From Dermatophagoides farinae (lineage: Eukaryota > Arthropoda > Arachnida > Sarcoptiformes > Pyroglyphidae): DNA of 64,000 nt. The translations under genes and the position numbers were made by a program. Positions 47,801 through 58,900 of this stretch are shown piece after piece (the stretch's first letter is position 1; every line of letters begins with the position of its first letter). Location: positions 1,726,501 to 1,790,500 of the forward strand of contig NC_134683.1 in NCBI RefSeq assembly GCF_024713945.1, given 5' to 3'. The notes below the pieces were generated by a model. That model ran no database searches. It was not told where the DNA came from and saw only the letters and a list, made by a program, of their open reading frames with translations.

Positions 47801-49506
47801 ACTACCATTATAAGACCATGGTTCTTGTGATGCATATGCAATACGACCATTTAATTCGATCGTACCAGTGGTGATTTGTATTTCATTCATTAATGACATA
47901 AGAAATGTACTTTTACCGGCACCAACCGATCCAATGACAGCGATAAGTTCACCTTTTTTTACATCTAATGATAATCCATTCAATGATGGTGGTTCCAGGC
48001 CTTTTGTCCATATAGCATTCATCTGTTTGATTGATATGGCTGGTTCATTATTTTTTGATGGAACATTTGTTTTATGATATGCTATTGATTGTTGTTCGAT
48101 TTCATCCAATTCTAAAAATGTTTGTACACGTTTACATGATACAGATAATTCGGATAGTAAAGCAATTGAATTTGGAAATAACCATGTCATTGTATGACGA
48201 AGTGTATTGACAATAGTCATTACGACAAATACTTTATCGGCATTCAAAAAATGACCTTGAAGTACATAAGTAATAAACATTGAAAATAAAATGATACGAC
48301 CAGCAACCAAAGATATGGAAATATTCATTGCACGTAAAAATGTTGCATTACGAATTTGAATCATTTCACGACGTCTAGATTCTGAGATTAATTTAGAAAA
48401 ATGATCTTCCCATGCATACATTTTAATTACACGCATTCCTTTGATTATTTCCGAAACAATACGAATTCTTGTATCAGATAGGGCAGCAACTTTTGTACGA
48501 ACTTTTAAGAATATTCGACCATTAAAACTATTGAACGGAATGAATAGTAAGAGAATGACCAAACCAATAAAACAATAATAACCAATGTATAGATAACAGA
48601 TATACATTCCAATAATTGTTTGTATTGGTGCAGCAATCATATAGCTTGCAATGATACAAAACTAAACAAACAAACAAACAAAAAAAAGAATATCAGAATT
48701 TCATAAATATTGGACCATCACCATATACTTACCTCATCAAAACGGCTAACATCATTGGACATTAGATTTAATATCTGACCAACGGTTGTTTTTTTAAATG
48801 CTGAATTATGTAATCGTAATGCTTTCTTATACATCAATGTACACCATGCAACACGAACTTTGATTGCACAACGAACCGATCCATAACATGCAGGATGATG
48901 ACATAGTATATAGAAAAATGATGCACCAACCACACCGGCTGCATTTAAACATGCCCATAGATATTGATCTTCGGATGGACGGGCAAAAAAATCAATCACT
49001 TTGGCCAACATTAATGGTTGTACATTACGTAAGAAACATTCTTCAAATAAAAATAAAATAAAACTGAATAACATATGTTTTTTGAATGATTTGATTGTGG
49101 CCAATGCAAAGCTTGGATTCTTTTTCCGTAATTCTTGTTGCCAATTTCTATTGAACAATTATTATTATCATCATTAAATTTGAAAATAGCAGAAAGGTAA
49201 TGGTAGTAATCAAAGTAAAAAAAAATAAATTAAATAAATAAACAAAACTTTACTACATACTTTTCCAATTCATCACATAATATTTTTGTATCATCCGATG
49301 TTGAACATTTGGTTAGATCTTGCATTTGAATTTCATTTTTAAGGCCTTTATAATATAACGGGAATACCCATCTATGAATGTGGATAAAAAAATCAATCAA
49401 ATCATCAATAACACAAAAATCAATCAACTTACGTGCTATAGATTTTATTGATGAAAAATGATTTATCAAATTTTGATGGTTTCGTTATAATTTCTTCGTG
49501 ATTCAT
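44871..49506 (-). CDS. ABCC4: ABCC/MRP4-like full ABC exporter, 9 exons
   Basis: Minus-strand exons: 49506-49433, 49371-49261, 49147-48733, 48661-47538, 47462-47165, 47114-46658, 46591-46512, 46408-46027 and 45835-44871. All junctions are GT..AG and the phases agree, giving 1301 residues, the usual MRP4 size, without the extra TMD0 of MRP1. Layout: TMD1, NBD1 with Walker A G-S-V-G-A-G-K-S (444-451), signature L-S-G-G-Q (534-538) and Walker B Y-L-L-D-D (555-559); then TMD2 and NBD2 with G-R-T-G-A-G-K-S (1083-1090), L-S-V-G-Q (1185-1189) and L-V-L-D-E (1206-1210). As in ABCC proteins, NBD1 has D-D after Walker B where NBD2 has D-E. It should export organic anions and glutathione, glucuronide or glucoside conjugates, cyclic nucleotides or drugs from the plasma membrane. 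The NBD2 signature LSVGQ is the ABCC norm. An AATAAA lies about 30 bp past the stop. Confidence 0.93.
45836..46026 (-). other. ABCC intron 8 (191 bp)
   Basis: The donor GTATGT is at its high end (46026) and an acceptor TTATTAG precedes G-I-Q-S-G. The intron is in frame with NBD2 without an early stop, so a long frame 44871-46124 spans it; the hydrophobic F/I/V residues it would add are not transporter sequence. Confidence 0.8.
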
Positions 49507-50843
49507 TTTCAATAATTTTTCATTTCACTAATGTTGTTCCACACACAAATATACAATACAATCAACAATCCACTCACCGTAAAACACTGGATAAATGATG
49601 ATGATGATGATGATTTTACAATTGGGAAAAATTTTACTGTTATTTTCAAATTTAACTGCTGCTGCTGTTCCATAGGAATAATGATGACGATGGTGATAAT
49701 TATTAATACAATAGATAAGAATTTTTTTTATGATTCTTACTTACATGTTTATTAATAACCACCATCATTATCATTAAACAACGAGTTTAATAATTGCCAT
49801 AATTGATGTCGATATCATCATCATTACCATAATCGTCGTCAATGTCATTGTCGCCAGTTATTTTTTTTTTAATTTCATTCAATTTATTGTCACATTCGTA
49901 AATATGCAATGGATGATCCACGGGTGATGATGAAATTGGTAAATTGTTTAATTGTCGATTTGGATTGGATTGAATTGGACTTTGTCCGTTTTATTTTTTT
50001 TTTTTTTTTTTTTGCAATGTTTTCACAAAATCCAAATTATAAAGTTTATAATTCACCGGACATGTAATAATACAATTAAAACGTACCGATAATTGTTTTT
50101 TTAAAAAAAAACTGGGCAATTAATTAATTGAATGCCATAAAAAAAATGTAAAGATATCAAAAATTCATTCACAAATAACAAACAAATTGATCAGATTGAT
50201 TCGAATGAATTAATTAATTCCACTCTCTCTCTCCATCATCTGTATTCATTCGTCGATATTAGCGAATTGAAGATTCTTATTATAAAAATTTTTCTATCCA
50301 TTTTTTTTGCTGTTCTTCAAACAAACAAACAAACAAAAAAAAGATGTGAAGATCAAATTGTCAATGATGAAGATGATCATGAACATGATGAATGGAGGAA
50401 TTTTTCCCTTCCTCAATGTCTATGTATCTGTGAGTGTGTGTGTGTGTGTGTGTGTAAAGATTTTCATCATTTCAATTTCAAAGATTTTATATAGTTTTTT
50501 TTTGTTCTTTTTCTTTTCGAAATCAAATTCGAGGTTAAATGATGAATTATCATTTTATGATTTTTTTTACCCGTTTATTGTTAATGAATGCATGCATGCA
50601 TGTGTGTGTGTGGTATGTGCCTATATGTTTGCGCTGTGTTTCTATATATAGAAAATGTTTTTCAAAACCAAAAAAAAAAAAAAAATTCGCCTCTTAATAT
50701 TTCTAACTGATGATGATGATTTTATTATTCATTTAAATTTTGTATTTACAATAAAAAATCATAGATGGAGATATTGTCGTTAAGGAATTATTTTATGAAT
50801 AAATCCATGTGTGTATTTTATTTGAGCATTAGAAAAAATAAAT
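49507..50843. other. Spacer upstream of the ABC transporter
   Basis: Presumed ABCC promoter side. It holds GAT runs near 49595-49610, poly-T near 49990-50010, AATT runs near 50119 and 50206, a TG run at 50436-50456 and a GCAT run near 50590. No supported gene. Confidence 0.6.
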
Positions 50844-50983
50844 AATATATATGTATTTACACAAAGTTGAATAGCATTACAAAATATGATGATGATGATG
50901 ATGATGATTAAAAAATATATATGTATTTACACAAAGTTGAATAGCATTACAAAATATGATGATGATGATGATGATGATTAAAA
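50844..50983. repeat. Two tandem copies of a 70-bp unit
   Basis: Each unit reads AATATATATGTATTTACACA, AAGTTGAATAGCATTACAAA, then a GAT run of about seven units and TTAAAA. The copies (about 50844-50913 and 50914-50983) look identical. They sit directly next to the end of a BEL/Pao fragment. Confidence 0.9.
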
Positions 50984-51502
50984 ACTTGTAAAACCACGGA
51001 AAAGGACCCCGGCCCGCTGAATCCGCTGTATTGATCCAGAAATCGGACACCATAACGAACACCGTTGAAAGCCAATACTTGCTGAACGGGCAAATCCATC
51101 ACGACCAAACGATAATTCTTGAATTTGTCCCGTTGGCCATGCTTCACGTTTTGATTTATCTGGTATGAGAATAAAATCACCAATATAAATTGAACTGCAA
51201 TGAATTTTTGGACGAAAACGATATAAATTTTAATATCGAAGTTTCAGTAATTTCGTAAAACGCTTTCGAAGATCTTCATTTAAACATCGCATTTTTTGCA
51301 TTCTTTTCGGACATTTTTTTTTTACAAATAGCGAACTTCCGTTGCCAACCCATCTCTGTCCTTTCAATAACGTGATTTTCCGATAGTCGAATATCGACAG
51401 GAACATCGACATCTTGTCAAAGAAGATTTTGGCAATGTTTTTTGCCCTTGTTGCCTTTGGCAATTGATCCAAGCGCTGGTCAATCATAAGATGATTTATC
51501 AT
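50984..51502 (-). mobile_element. Dead BEL/Pao-type LTR retrotransposon fragment (end of pol)
   Basis: On the minus strand the frame from 51502 ends at a TAA after L-K-L-R-Y (51230). The same frame then continues through R-F-R-P-K-I-H-C, I-G-D-F-I-L-I-P-D-K-S-K-R, P-T-G-Q-I-Q-E-L-S-F-G-R-D-G-F-A-R-S-A to a stop near 50990. The order W-x-R-(Y/F)..L..L, then G-D-x-V-L-I-x-D...W-x-x-G-x-I-x-E-x-x-x-G-x-D-G-x-x-R-S-A is the known C-terminal tail of BEL/Pao integrase. An in-frame stop and lack of upstream domains show it is inactive. A start-to-stop frame at 50947-51183 in another register is a shadow of this. Confidence 0.7.
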
Positions 51503-52306
51503 TCTGTTGGTGAAACCTCTTGCTACCAGAAGTGCACAACACGAACAAAAACAGTTAGTTGTATTTTAATGCGGTAAATAATAAACGGGCAAGATTATAG
51601 CAATTCTAAAACTGAACTGCGAAAGGCGTAAACGCCAACTGTTTAAGTAGCAGTAGAAATCAAATCTAATTATCGAACACCAATCTAGTTATTGTTTTTA
51701 ATTAATTGATTAAATTTATACTTAGCACATGGCCAGTTTCCACTTGTCGGAATCAATACTGCATGTTACAACAATCACAACAAGATGTGTATTGTTCACC
51801 TGCCAGCAATGGCCACAACAGCTTCACTTTCATTTGCGATTAGTCGCAATAAATCTATTCGTTCATGACTTTGTCCATATTTGATTAGTTAAGAAAAGTA
51901 TAATCAATCATTGATGATATCAATTTTAAACTTGAATTTCAGAAAATCAAATACAGTCAATAAATCTGCTCTGTTGATTGAAGCCACAAATCCATCAGGA
52001 CGTTATTACATTATTAAATTTTTCCATTTCGATGTTTACTGATGATACTTTGATGATCGGATGTTTAATCGATCGTTTCAATTTAAATTTTCGGTATTAT
52101 TATGATTTTATGAAAATTCCTTGATCCTTGACATGTATCAATATAAATAACATTATTATTATATTGCTATTGAAATCCACTAGCGACTAAACATGCTTTA
52201 TATCGTCCATCACTTTTGATACGATATAAATCCATTTATATGCACTATATCAACAATTAATAATTTACATTAAACATTTCCTATTTAACAATTTACTTAT
52301 AACAAT
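51503..52306. other. Spacer with weak coding remnants
   Basis: Less repeat-dominated than other spacers, suggesting decayed genes or transposons. On the minus strand, about 51893 down to 51799 reads L-I-K-Y-G-Q-S-H-E-R-I-D-L-L-R-L-I-A-N-E-S and ends in a stop at 51796-51798. I do not recognise it. A short GGCGTAAACGCC inverted repeat lies near 51625. No intact gene. Confidence 0.45.
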
Positions 52307-52588
52307 CTATACTCGTTTTTGAATCTTTTTCCTGGATACGGTAATTCGGTTATTGGCTTGGACGTTTCTAATAATGTTGCAATGTGTGGACCAATATTCA
52401 ATATCGGTGAGTAGCTTTGCTTTTTCCATAACTTTCATATCAATAGACATTACGTTGTTGACTAGAAAAACAGACCGAGGTGTATGAAACCATGACAGAC
52501 ACTGATCAAGATTATCCTTTGGATTTTTAGTAATCGTTCGTTGATTGATGGATGAATCATAAGGCTTTAAGGTTCCATTAGAAGTTAG
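52307..52588 (-). pseudogene. Possible NAD-kinase-like fragment
   Basis: A minus-strand open stretch between stops, without a clear start, reads L-T-S-N-G-T-L-K-P, then T-K-N-P-K-D-N-L-D-Q-C-L-S-W, F-H-T-P-R-S-V-F-L-V. The pattern D-(P/N)-x-x-Q-x-L-x-W-x-x-x-P-x-S-V-x-V resembles the segment before the catalytic domain of animal NAD kinases. The rest (D-M-K-V-M-E-K-A-K-L-L-T-D) is weakly similar, and no GGDG nucleotide-binding motif follows, so a complete enzyme is not encoded. It could be a retro-copy remnant or a lone exon. Assignment is tentative. Confidence 0.3.
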
Positions 52589-52840
52589 TCACAGACCAAC
52601 GAAGCATTTGTGGAAGTAAACGACACAAAAGTATGGACCGAATGGAATATTTCTGTTTCCATTTGTTTTTTGGTTTGTTTAAACAATAAAATGACACTTT
52701 TTTACATTAGAGATTTGACATTTTAATTTGAACAAAAAAAAACATTAAGCACGAAAGAAACAATGAATCAATAAGGCTTAATATATAGATGTAGATGGAA
52801 ATGGAAATATTAAATTTATTTTCCACACAATATTCAATTG

Positions 52841-54793
52841 TTATGGACATTTTGGTTTCACATTAATACGGATATAGTTTGCAATTAACAATTCACGTGA
52901 TTCATCACAATCATCAAATGTATTAATCTTTTCGATTATGATAAAGTTGGATGGCTGAAATTTGAACAACAGTGAACGATGAGTAGTGGCATCACATTGT
53001 TCATTGTTGTTATCCAATTTTTGAAGTGATGTAGAAGGAAATTCGCCAACAATAAGATAAATGATTACATTATCATATTTAGCCACATTTTCTTGGGATT
53101 CGATTGAAACTAATCCATCAGCTATGGCTGTTTCAAAATGATAATAGATTTTTATGTTTGGATCAATGCAATAAGCGGTACTAATGGCGGTGATATCGGT
53201 TTCGATAGGAACATTTTTCACATTAATTTGAATGGGCATTGATTGAGAAACATGATCCAATTGATGAATGATGGGTGCTAGAATTCGAGCTCTCAACAAT
53301 TTATTCATCCAAGGATTGGATATAGGATTCATTGGTTTTACTTTAAAATGTATACCAGAACCAAGAACAATTTCTTTCATTTCTTCTGTATCATTTGATA
53401 TTGTTTGCGGCAATAATGATGGGATGAATGACGGAATCGTAACAGTGCAACCATTAGCATTAACCAAATTTTTAAAACAGTAATCGATCATTTTTACTGA
53501 TTGTTTCAGATCAATATTGTAAGAAGATGTGTTTTTCGATATATTGATTAAAAATTTTTTCAATTCTTCACATGAAATAACCATTCCAAAACGATGCAAA
53601 TTTCGAAAAATGTCATTAAAACCATTATCATTTAAACGTTTTTTATCACCATCCAAAACGATAAATTCAATGGATTCATGAAAAAGACCGATTCCTACAT
53701 TGATTGAAATGATACCGATTCTTTTATAAATAATACGTTTGGAGATATCTTTGGGAAAATCATCAAACTTTATATCGCCATAATTGAAATTGTTTTTCAA
53801 ATTATCAAGAAAGCTTCTGAGAATATAATTGGCGTTGAAATCATAATTTAACATTGCTTTGATTGATGGTTCCATTTGATTCTTGCATTTACTGATCAAA
53901 TTAACCATTATGGTTGAAGAATCAATTGAAATCATCGGTGATGATAAAGATCGATTGATTCCGGCCTTCCAGTCAGTATTCAAACAATTCGATATGGCTA
54001 ATTCATCCATTGATTTAGTTAATGATTCACTTTGATTAGCAATTGAATTGTGCTTGAATTTATTGCCAACATGAGCGATAATCGGTTTAGGATGTAAAAT
54101 TTTTGATGGGGTTTGATTTCGACCACTGTTTACAAATAATAATGTATCACCATCATAATCGGAAACGTTATCAAAATCAGAGTAAGAATCAGACAAAGTC
54201 TTATTCGAAAGCAATACGTTTTCATTTTGTTTGTAAACTTCATATGCAAGTTCAATACTTTTACATCTGGAAATTGTATGATAACGGCGATATCCAATAT
54301 AAAAACATGCTGGACAATGTCCTTTGCGATTCGTATCACGAGTCAATTTCCGAAATAATTCCAAAAGCTCTTTTTTACTGACCATAGGTTCCAGTTGTCC
54401 GAAATGGTTTGAAATCGAAGTTCGTTCTTTCGATGTGCTGTCGGTAACGTTATTATCATCATCACCAGCATGATTACCACCACCATAATGATTGCCATCA
54501 TCAACCCAAGCATCATAATCCAAAAGCTTCAAATCATATAATTGAATCAATTCATTGACTTTGGATTCGAAACGATTTTGTACAAAATCACTCGTTACAT
54601 TGAATTGGCACAATAATATTTGATGTAATTTTCGAATATCGTGTACAAGTGTTAGAAAATAGCGTTTATCATTTCTATTTGAGAAATTCTTTCTCTTGCA
54701 TCGATTATAAATGGATTCGAAACGATTGATGTAGATTCTCTGCAAATCAACACAAGTTTTATAATCATATTTCAAATTAAATGATGACATCAT
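52841..54793 (-). CDS. Unrecognised 650-residue protein with a Cys/His cluster
   Basis: A long single-exon frame with normal amino-acid composition, clearly not repeat-driven except for a D/N/G patch (about residues 98-115). I do not recognise the family. Visible: an N-terminal helical part (1-95); a C-P-A-C..H....C cluster near residues 159-175 (C-x2-C-x8-H-x4-C) that could bind zinc; an acidic, low-complexity linker; and a C-terminal part (about 330-650) with mixed helix and strand and no membrane segment or signal. A TTTTTTCAG acceptor-like site sits four bases upstream of the ATG, so a 5' non-coding exon may exist. An AATAAA lies at 52815-52820, about 20 bp past the stop. A link to retroelement gag proteins was considered because of the Cys/His cluster and the BEL fragment nearby, but nothing else supports it. 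Confidence 0.75.
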   Translation of the reverse strand: MMSSFNLKYDYKTCVDLQRIYINRFESIYNRCKRKNFSNRNDKRYFLTLVHDIRKLHQILLCQFNVTSDFVQNRFESKVNELIQLYDLKLLDYDAWVDDGNHYGGGNHAGDDDNNVTDSTSKERTSISNHFGQLEPMVSKKELLELFRKLTRDTNRKGHCPACFYIGYRRYHTISRCKSIELAYEVYKQNENVLLSNKTLSDSYSDFDNVSDYDGDTLLFVNSGRNQTPSKILHPKPIIAHVGNKFKHNSIANQSESLTKSMDELAISNCLNTDWKAGINRSLSSPMISIDSSTIMVNLISKCKNQMEPSIKAMLNYDFNANYILRSFLDNLKNNFNYGDIKFDDFPKDISKRIIYKRIGIISINVGIGLFHESIEFIVLDGDKKRLNDNGFNDIFRNLHRFGMVISCEELKKFLINISKNTSSYNIDLKQSVKMIDYCFKNLVNANGCTVTIPSFIPSLLPQTISNDTEEMKEIVLGSGIHFKVKPMNPISNPWMNKLLRARILAPIIHQLDHVSQSMPIQINVKNVPIETDITAISTAYCIDPNIKIYYHFETAIADGLVSIESQENVAKYDNVIIYLIVGEFPSTSLQKLDNNNEQCDATTHRSLLFKFQPSNFIIIEKINTFDDCDESRELLIANYIRINVKPKCP

Positions 54794-55491
54794 AGCCTGA
54801 AAAAATACACGAATTTAAAAAAATAAAAATTTTAATTTTAATTCAATTTAAAATTCATTTAAATACCAAAATGAACGAGGCAGCCAAAAAAAAAAAAAAA
54901 AAAATACACAAAGTCACATTTAAAGCACAAAATTGTATGTGTGTGTGTGTGCTCAATGACTCAATCACTCACTCAACGCTCATACAGTAAACGGAAATAT
55001 TGACGGCTATTGTTACTCGAGTGGGCTTGAGTTTTTGTTGCGTAGTAATAGGCGAGAATATAAATATATCAATATATAGCAGCATTAATAACCAAAACAA
55101 AATGAAATAAAATTTTCTCATTCTGATTAGAATGAATCTATTCAATCGAATCGAAATGTTTTCCAATGATTTTTTTTTGTCACAAAAAAAATCATCATCA
55201 TCATCATCATCTGAAATAAATCTTTAAAAAAACATGATTTAAATGTCATTGTGACGACATCTAGCGTTATTGATTGAAAATTTTTATTGGAAAAAAAATT
55301 TCCCATTTTTTTTAGGATTTTCTAAAAAAAATGGCTTAATTTATTGATATCATCATCATAAATGGATTCGTAATTGTTTAAACGAATGTTATTACTGAAG
55401 GTAAAAAAAAATTGGGATATATTGGGATTATTGTATTTTTTTTTGTTTGTTTGTTAAATTTATAGCAAAGCGACCGACTTTATTTGTCACA
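54794..55491. other. Spacer between two minus-strand genes
   Basis: AT-rich with a poly-A block near 54888-54903, a TG run at 54937-54951 and an ATC run at 55192-55211. A frame at 54969-55166 (minus) is hydrophobic and lacks support. The AATAAA of the upstream gene lies at 55479-55484. Confidence 0.6.
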
Positions 55492-55923
55492 TTACGGTCT
55501 CCATTGTCGACCTTTATTTTGACTCCATGTACCTTCAGTCATACGATATAATCGATCAAGTTCTTCACGTTTTTTTTCTTCTTCACGTCGTTTTCGTTCC
55601 GCTTCTTGTTGTTCTTGTCGTAATCGGCGTTCAGCTTCAGCATAATAATCACGACCTGGTGGATCATTTGGACGACGAAAAGCATCATTGTAACGGTCTT
55701 TCAAAGATGATGATGATGATGATGATGATTTTGAAGTGCCGCTAGATGATGATGACGATGACCATGGTGATTCTTGTTGATATTTTTTACGTTTATCATC
55801 ATCACGATTATTTCCATTGCCACCAAAACGTTTCATTGTTTTTGAGAATTTCAAAAATGTTTCGCTATGATTTGGGCTAGCTATTTGGCCCGAATTTTGG
55901 CCATCGATCGATCTTTTATACAT
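55492..55923 (-). CDS. Small charged protein, probably nuclear, family not recognised
   Basis: 143 residues in one exon. An N-terminal K-R-F-G-G-N-G-N-N-R-D-D-D-K-R-K-K segment is followed by a polyserine region (about 54-74), D-R-Y-N-D-A-F-R-R-P-N-D-P-P-G-R-D-Y-Y, and a long R/E/Q/K-rich helix (about 95-128), likely a single-alpha-helix or coiled coil, ending T-E-G-T-W-S-Q-N-K-G-R-Q-W-R-P. The composition suggests an RNA-processing or chromatin-associated factor; that is inference from composition only. An AATAAA begins just past the stop. The conserved-looking ends outside the repeat argue for a real gene. Confidence 0.6.
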   Translation of the reverse strand: MYKRSIDGQNSGQIASPNHSETFLKFSKTMKRFGGNGNNRDDDKRKKYQQESPWSSSSSSSGTSKSSSSSSSSLKDRYNDAFRRPNDPPGRDYYAEAERRLRQEQQEAERKRREEEKKREELDRLYRMTEGTWSQNKGRQWRP

Positions 55924-58900
55924 CTCTCAATTTACAATTATCAACTTAAAACAATAGATATAATTAAACTCTGAACCACAAAAGATGAAAAATGGGTTGA
56001 TAACCAATCAACCAAAAAAAAAATGGTCACTAGTTATGGAACATAAAATTTATGAAAACAAAACAAAAATTTAGGTCGGTGCATTCAAAAGTACACAAAA
56101 TGCGTACCCCCAACCAACAGCAGCAGCAACAACAACGACAACAAAACACAATAACCAGACCGAATAATCATAATTTAAAATTGGACAATTCAATCCTTTC
56201 AATTGATGGCAACTTACCTGGTCGTTTACTTACCTACCCTAAGTAACTTACCGGAATAACCTTATTTTAAATATAAATATCAAGATAAATGATGATGAAT
56301 TTGTCTAGACATCGAATAATGATGATGACCAAATCAAATCGAATGGAAAATAAATTCATCGATTTTAGGTCAATGATTTTTTTTCTACTATTTTGGTTAT
56401 TTATGATTTTTTTTCATTAACAATTGAAATTTCGATTTTTTTTCTATTTTTCGTTGAAATTGAATAGGTAGTTTTATAATAATAATGATGATTGTTTATC
56501 GGAAAAGATCAAATGATTTTTGAAACGATATAATTGATGTTCACTGTTTTCACTGTCTTCATCATAATGATATTCGGTATCGTTTGATGTCAAATCATCG
56601 AATCTAATCTTATCTAATAATTGATTCTTGTTGTTCAATACCCAGGCACATTCATGTTCATTTCATTTCCATTTAATTAATCATCAAAATAAAAAGCAGA
56701 ATTCCAAAAAAAAAAAATTGTCATAATATGTCTTGGTCATTATTAAATCTAATTTATGAATTCAAGAATAAAAAAAAATGAGCCGGTCATTAGAAATGAA
56801 AGAAAGAATGAAAAAAATACCTTGAAATATGAATGATTAAATGTTCTATGTCTGTGTGGGTTGAAATTTTTTTTTTCCCGAAACTGAATGCCATCATTAT
56901 AAATTATGATGATAATATTCATTTAAATCATTATAAATGATGAAGAATATAAAAAAGAAAATCACAGGAATATTTCATATATCAAAGACAATATTTCACA
57001 ATCGAAATATGAAGATAATGATTCAATAATGATGGAATTTGATTCGAAATTTGATAAATAAATCATTTGAATGATAATGATTATAGATGATGATGATGGT
57101 GATGATAAGTGATGATGGGTTGAAGAACCCATGATAAAATTTTTTGGACAAACATTTTGATTTTTTCAATTATTTATCAAATTTCATATCAGGTAAATAT
57201 TGAATTGACATCCGGACATCGAACCCTTTCATCGATTTTATTTTCATAAATTTTTACTAAATGAAAACAAAACAAAACAAAACAAAAAATTAAAACATTG
57301 ATCGATATGGACATGACAAGAATACCATTATGATTTTGGCTATTATGTTGATTTTTCGTTCAATTTGTTCATCAAACATTCTTGAATTCCCATGGTGATT
57401 TGCATTCCAAATTGACATCTGTATGGCCATCATCAAACATGTTTACCGTAGATAATTGATCAATAAATGAAAACAATTATAGTAATTTGTCAATCAAAAT
57501 CAATGTATACGTACCATATGACTCTTTAATTTATTTTGATTAATAATGTAATCTATTCATGAATCTATTCGTCAACATGTTGGCAAAGGGTAACAAATTC
57601 CATTGAATTTCATTAATGGATCTGATTGAAATCATCGACTAAAAAAACACATGTTGATGTTGTTAACATCTATCCATAGACGTTAATTGATTGGATAGTT
57701 GATGGCCATCATTTTGATTCACATGATGATGATGATGATGATAGATTTGGAGGGTTTAGATTTTCAGGTGCAATGAATAAATAATTTTCTTCTTCTAAAG
57801 CTTCAAGGAAGTAATTGAAATTGAAATTGATTTTATTTTTTATTATTGTATATGAGCAAATCGATGTGAATGATTCTTTCAATGTATTCAAAAGACAACA
57901 ACACCTCTTGATGATTTTGAAAAATTCACAGCGGGTAATGCAACAATATTCATTTATTCATTCATTCATTTTTTTTTGTTGGTAAATTCATTCAAATAAA
58001 AAAAAACAAACGTTAAAATTATTCAATTTGTGATGAATATCAAATGATGATGAAACAATTGATTTTAGAATTTTCGATTTTTTTTCTTGGCAATTTTTTT
58101 TCGATTCCGATTTACATATCGATTGTTTCGACCTTCACATGAAACAGTGAAATTAAGAATACCTGAAAAAAAAGCTAAAAAAATTTCTGATTGATTGATT
58201 GATTGATTGATGGCTACTGATTTATTCTGTGAAATCAATCATTGGTTTATAGCAATTATTTTATTCCTAAGTGCTGGTCTTTGTCTTTCTCCATTTGATC
58301 AACATTCGATTGTTAATGTTGTGATCTTGTTGTTCATCAATCATAAAAAATTTCCGTTTCATATGCTGTACAAATGAAATTGAAAAGAATGTTTACATAA
58401 CCTGGCCATGAACCTCAACAGGAAAAAGATCATAATGATGATAATGGTGATGATGATGATGATGATGATTCATATTGCATCTTCGACGTTTTTTTTCTCA
58501 TCTATCAATAAACGAATTGAACCGAATCGAACGAAAGAACGTAAAAGTGAATGAATGAATGAATGGATGAATTGAAGCGAAACAAAAGAAAAATCAAAGA
58601 ATCAACATTGAAATAAAAGTTAAAAAGTGAACAACAACAACAACAACAAGCAATCATAATGAATAAATGATTGTTTATTTGGTCATCATTATCTTGTTAT
58701 TCACTCTTTTTTTAATGATATGTTTGAACCTCGATGAACCTTTAGTGGTTTTTTTTCGAACAATTATTATTATCAATTGAAAAACTAAATTCTGTTTCAT
58801 TCAAAGACATGACGACTTTTTTTTTGATGTTTAAAATTAATTTTCATTGTGTTTATATTATATGGTGATGGTAAGATTAATTTGTAATTAAAATTCTTTT

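Noticed and set aside
50844-50983. CRISPR-like repeat pair
   Set aside because: Two adjoining copies without spacers, in a eukaryotic genome; simply a tandem duplication.
54969-55166. 65-residue hydrophobic frame on the minus strand
   Set aside because: No start context, domain or splice partner; a leader exon for the 650-residue protein is possible but this frame gives no support.
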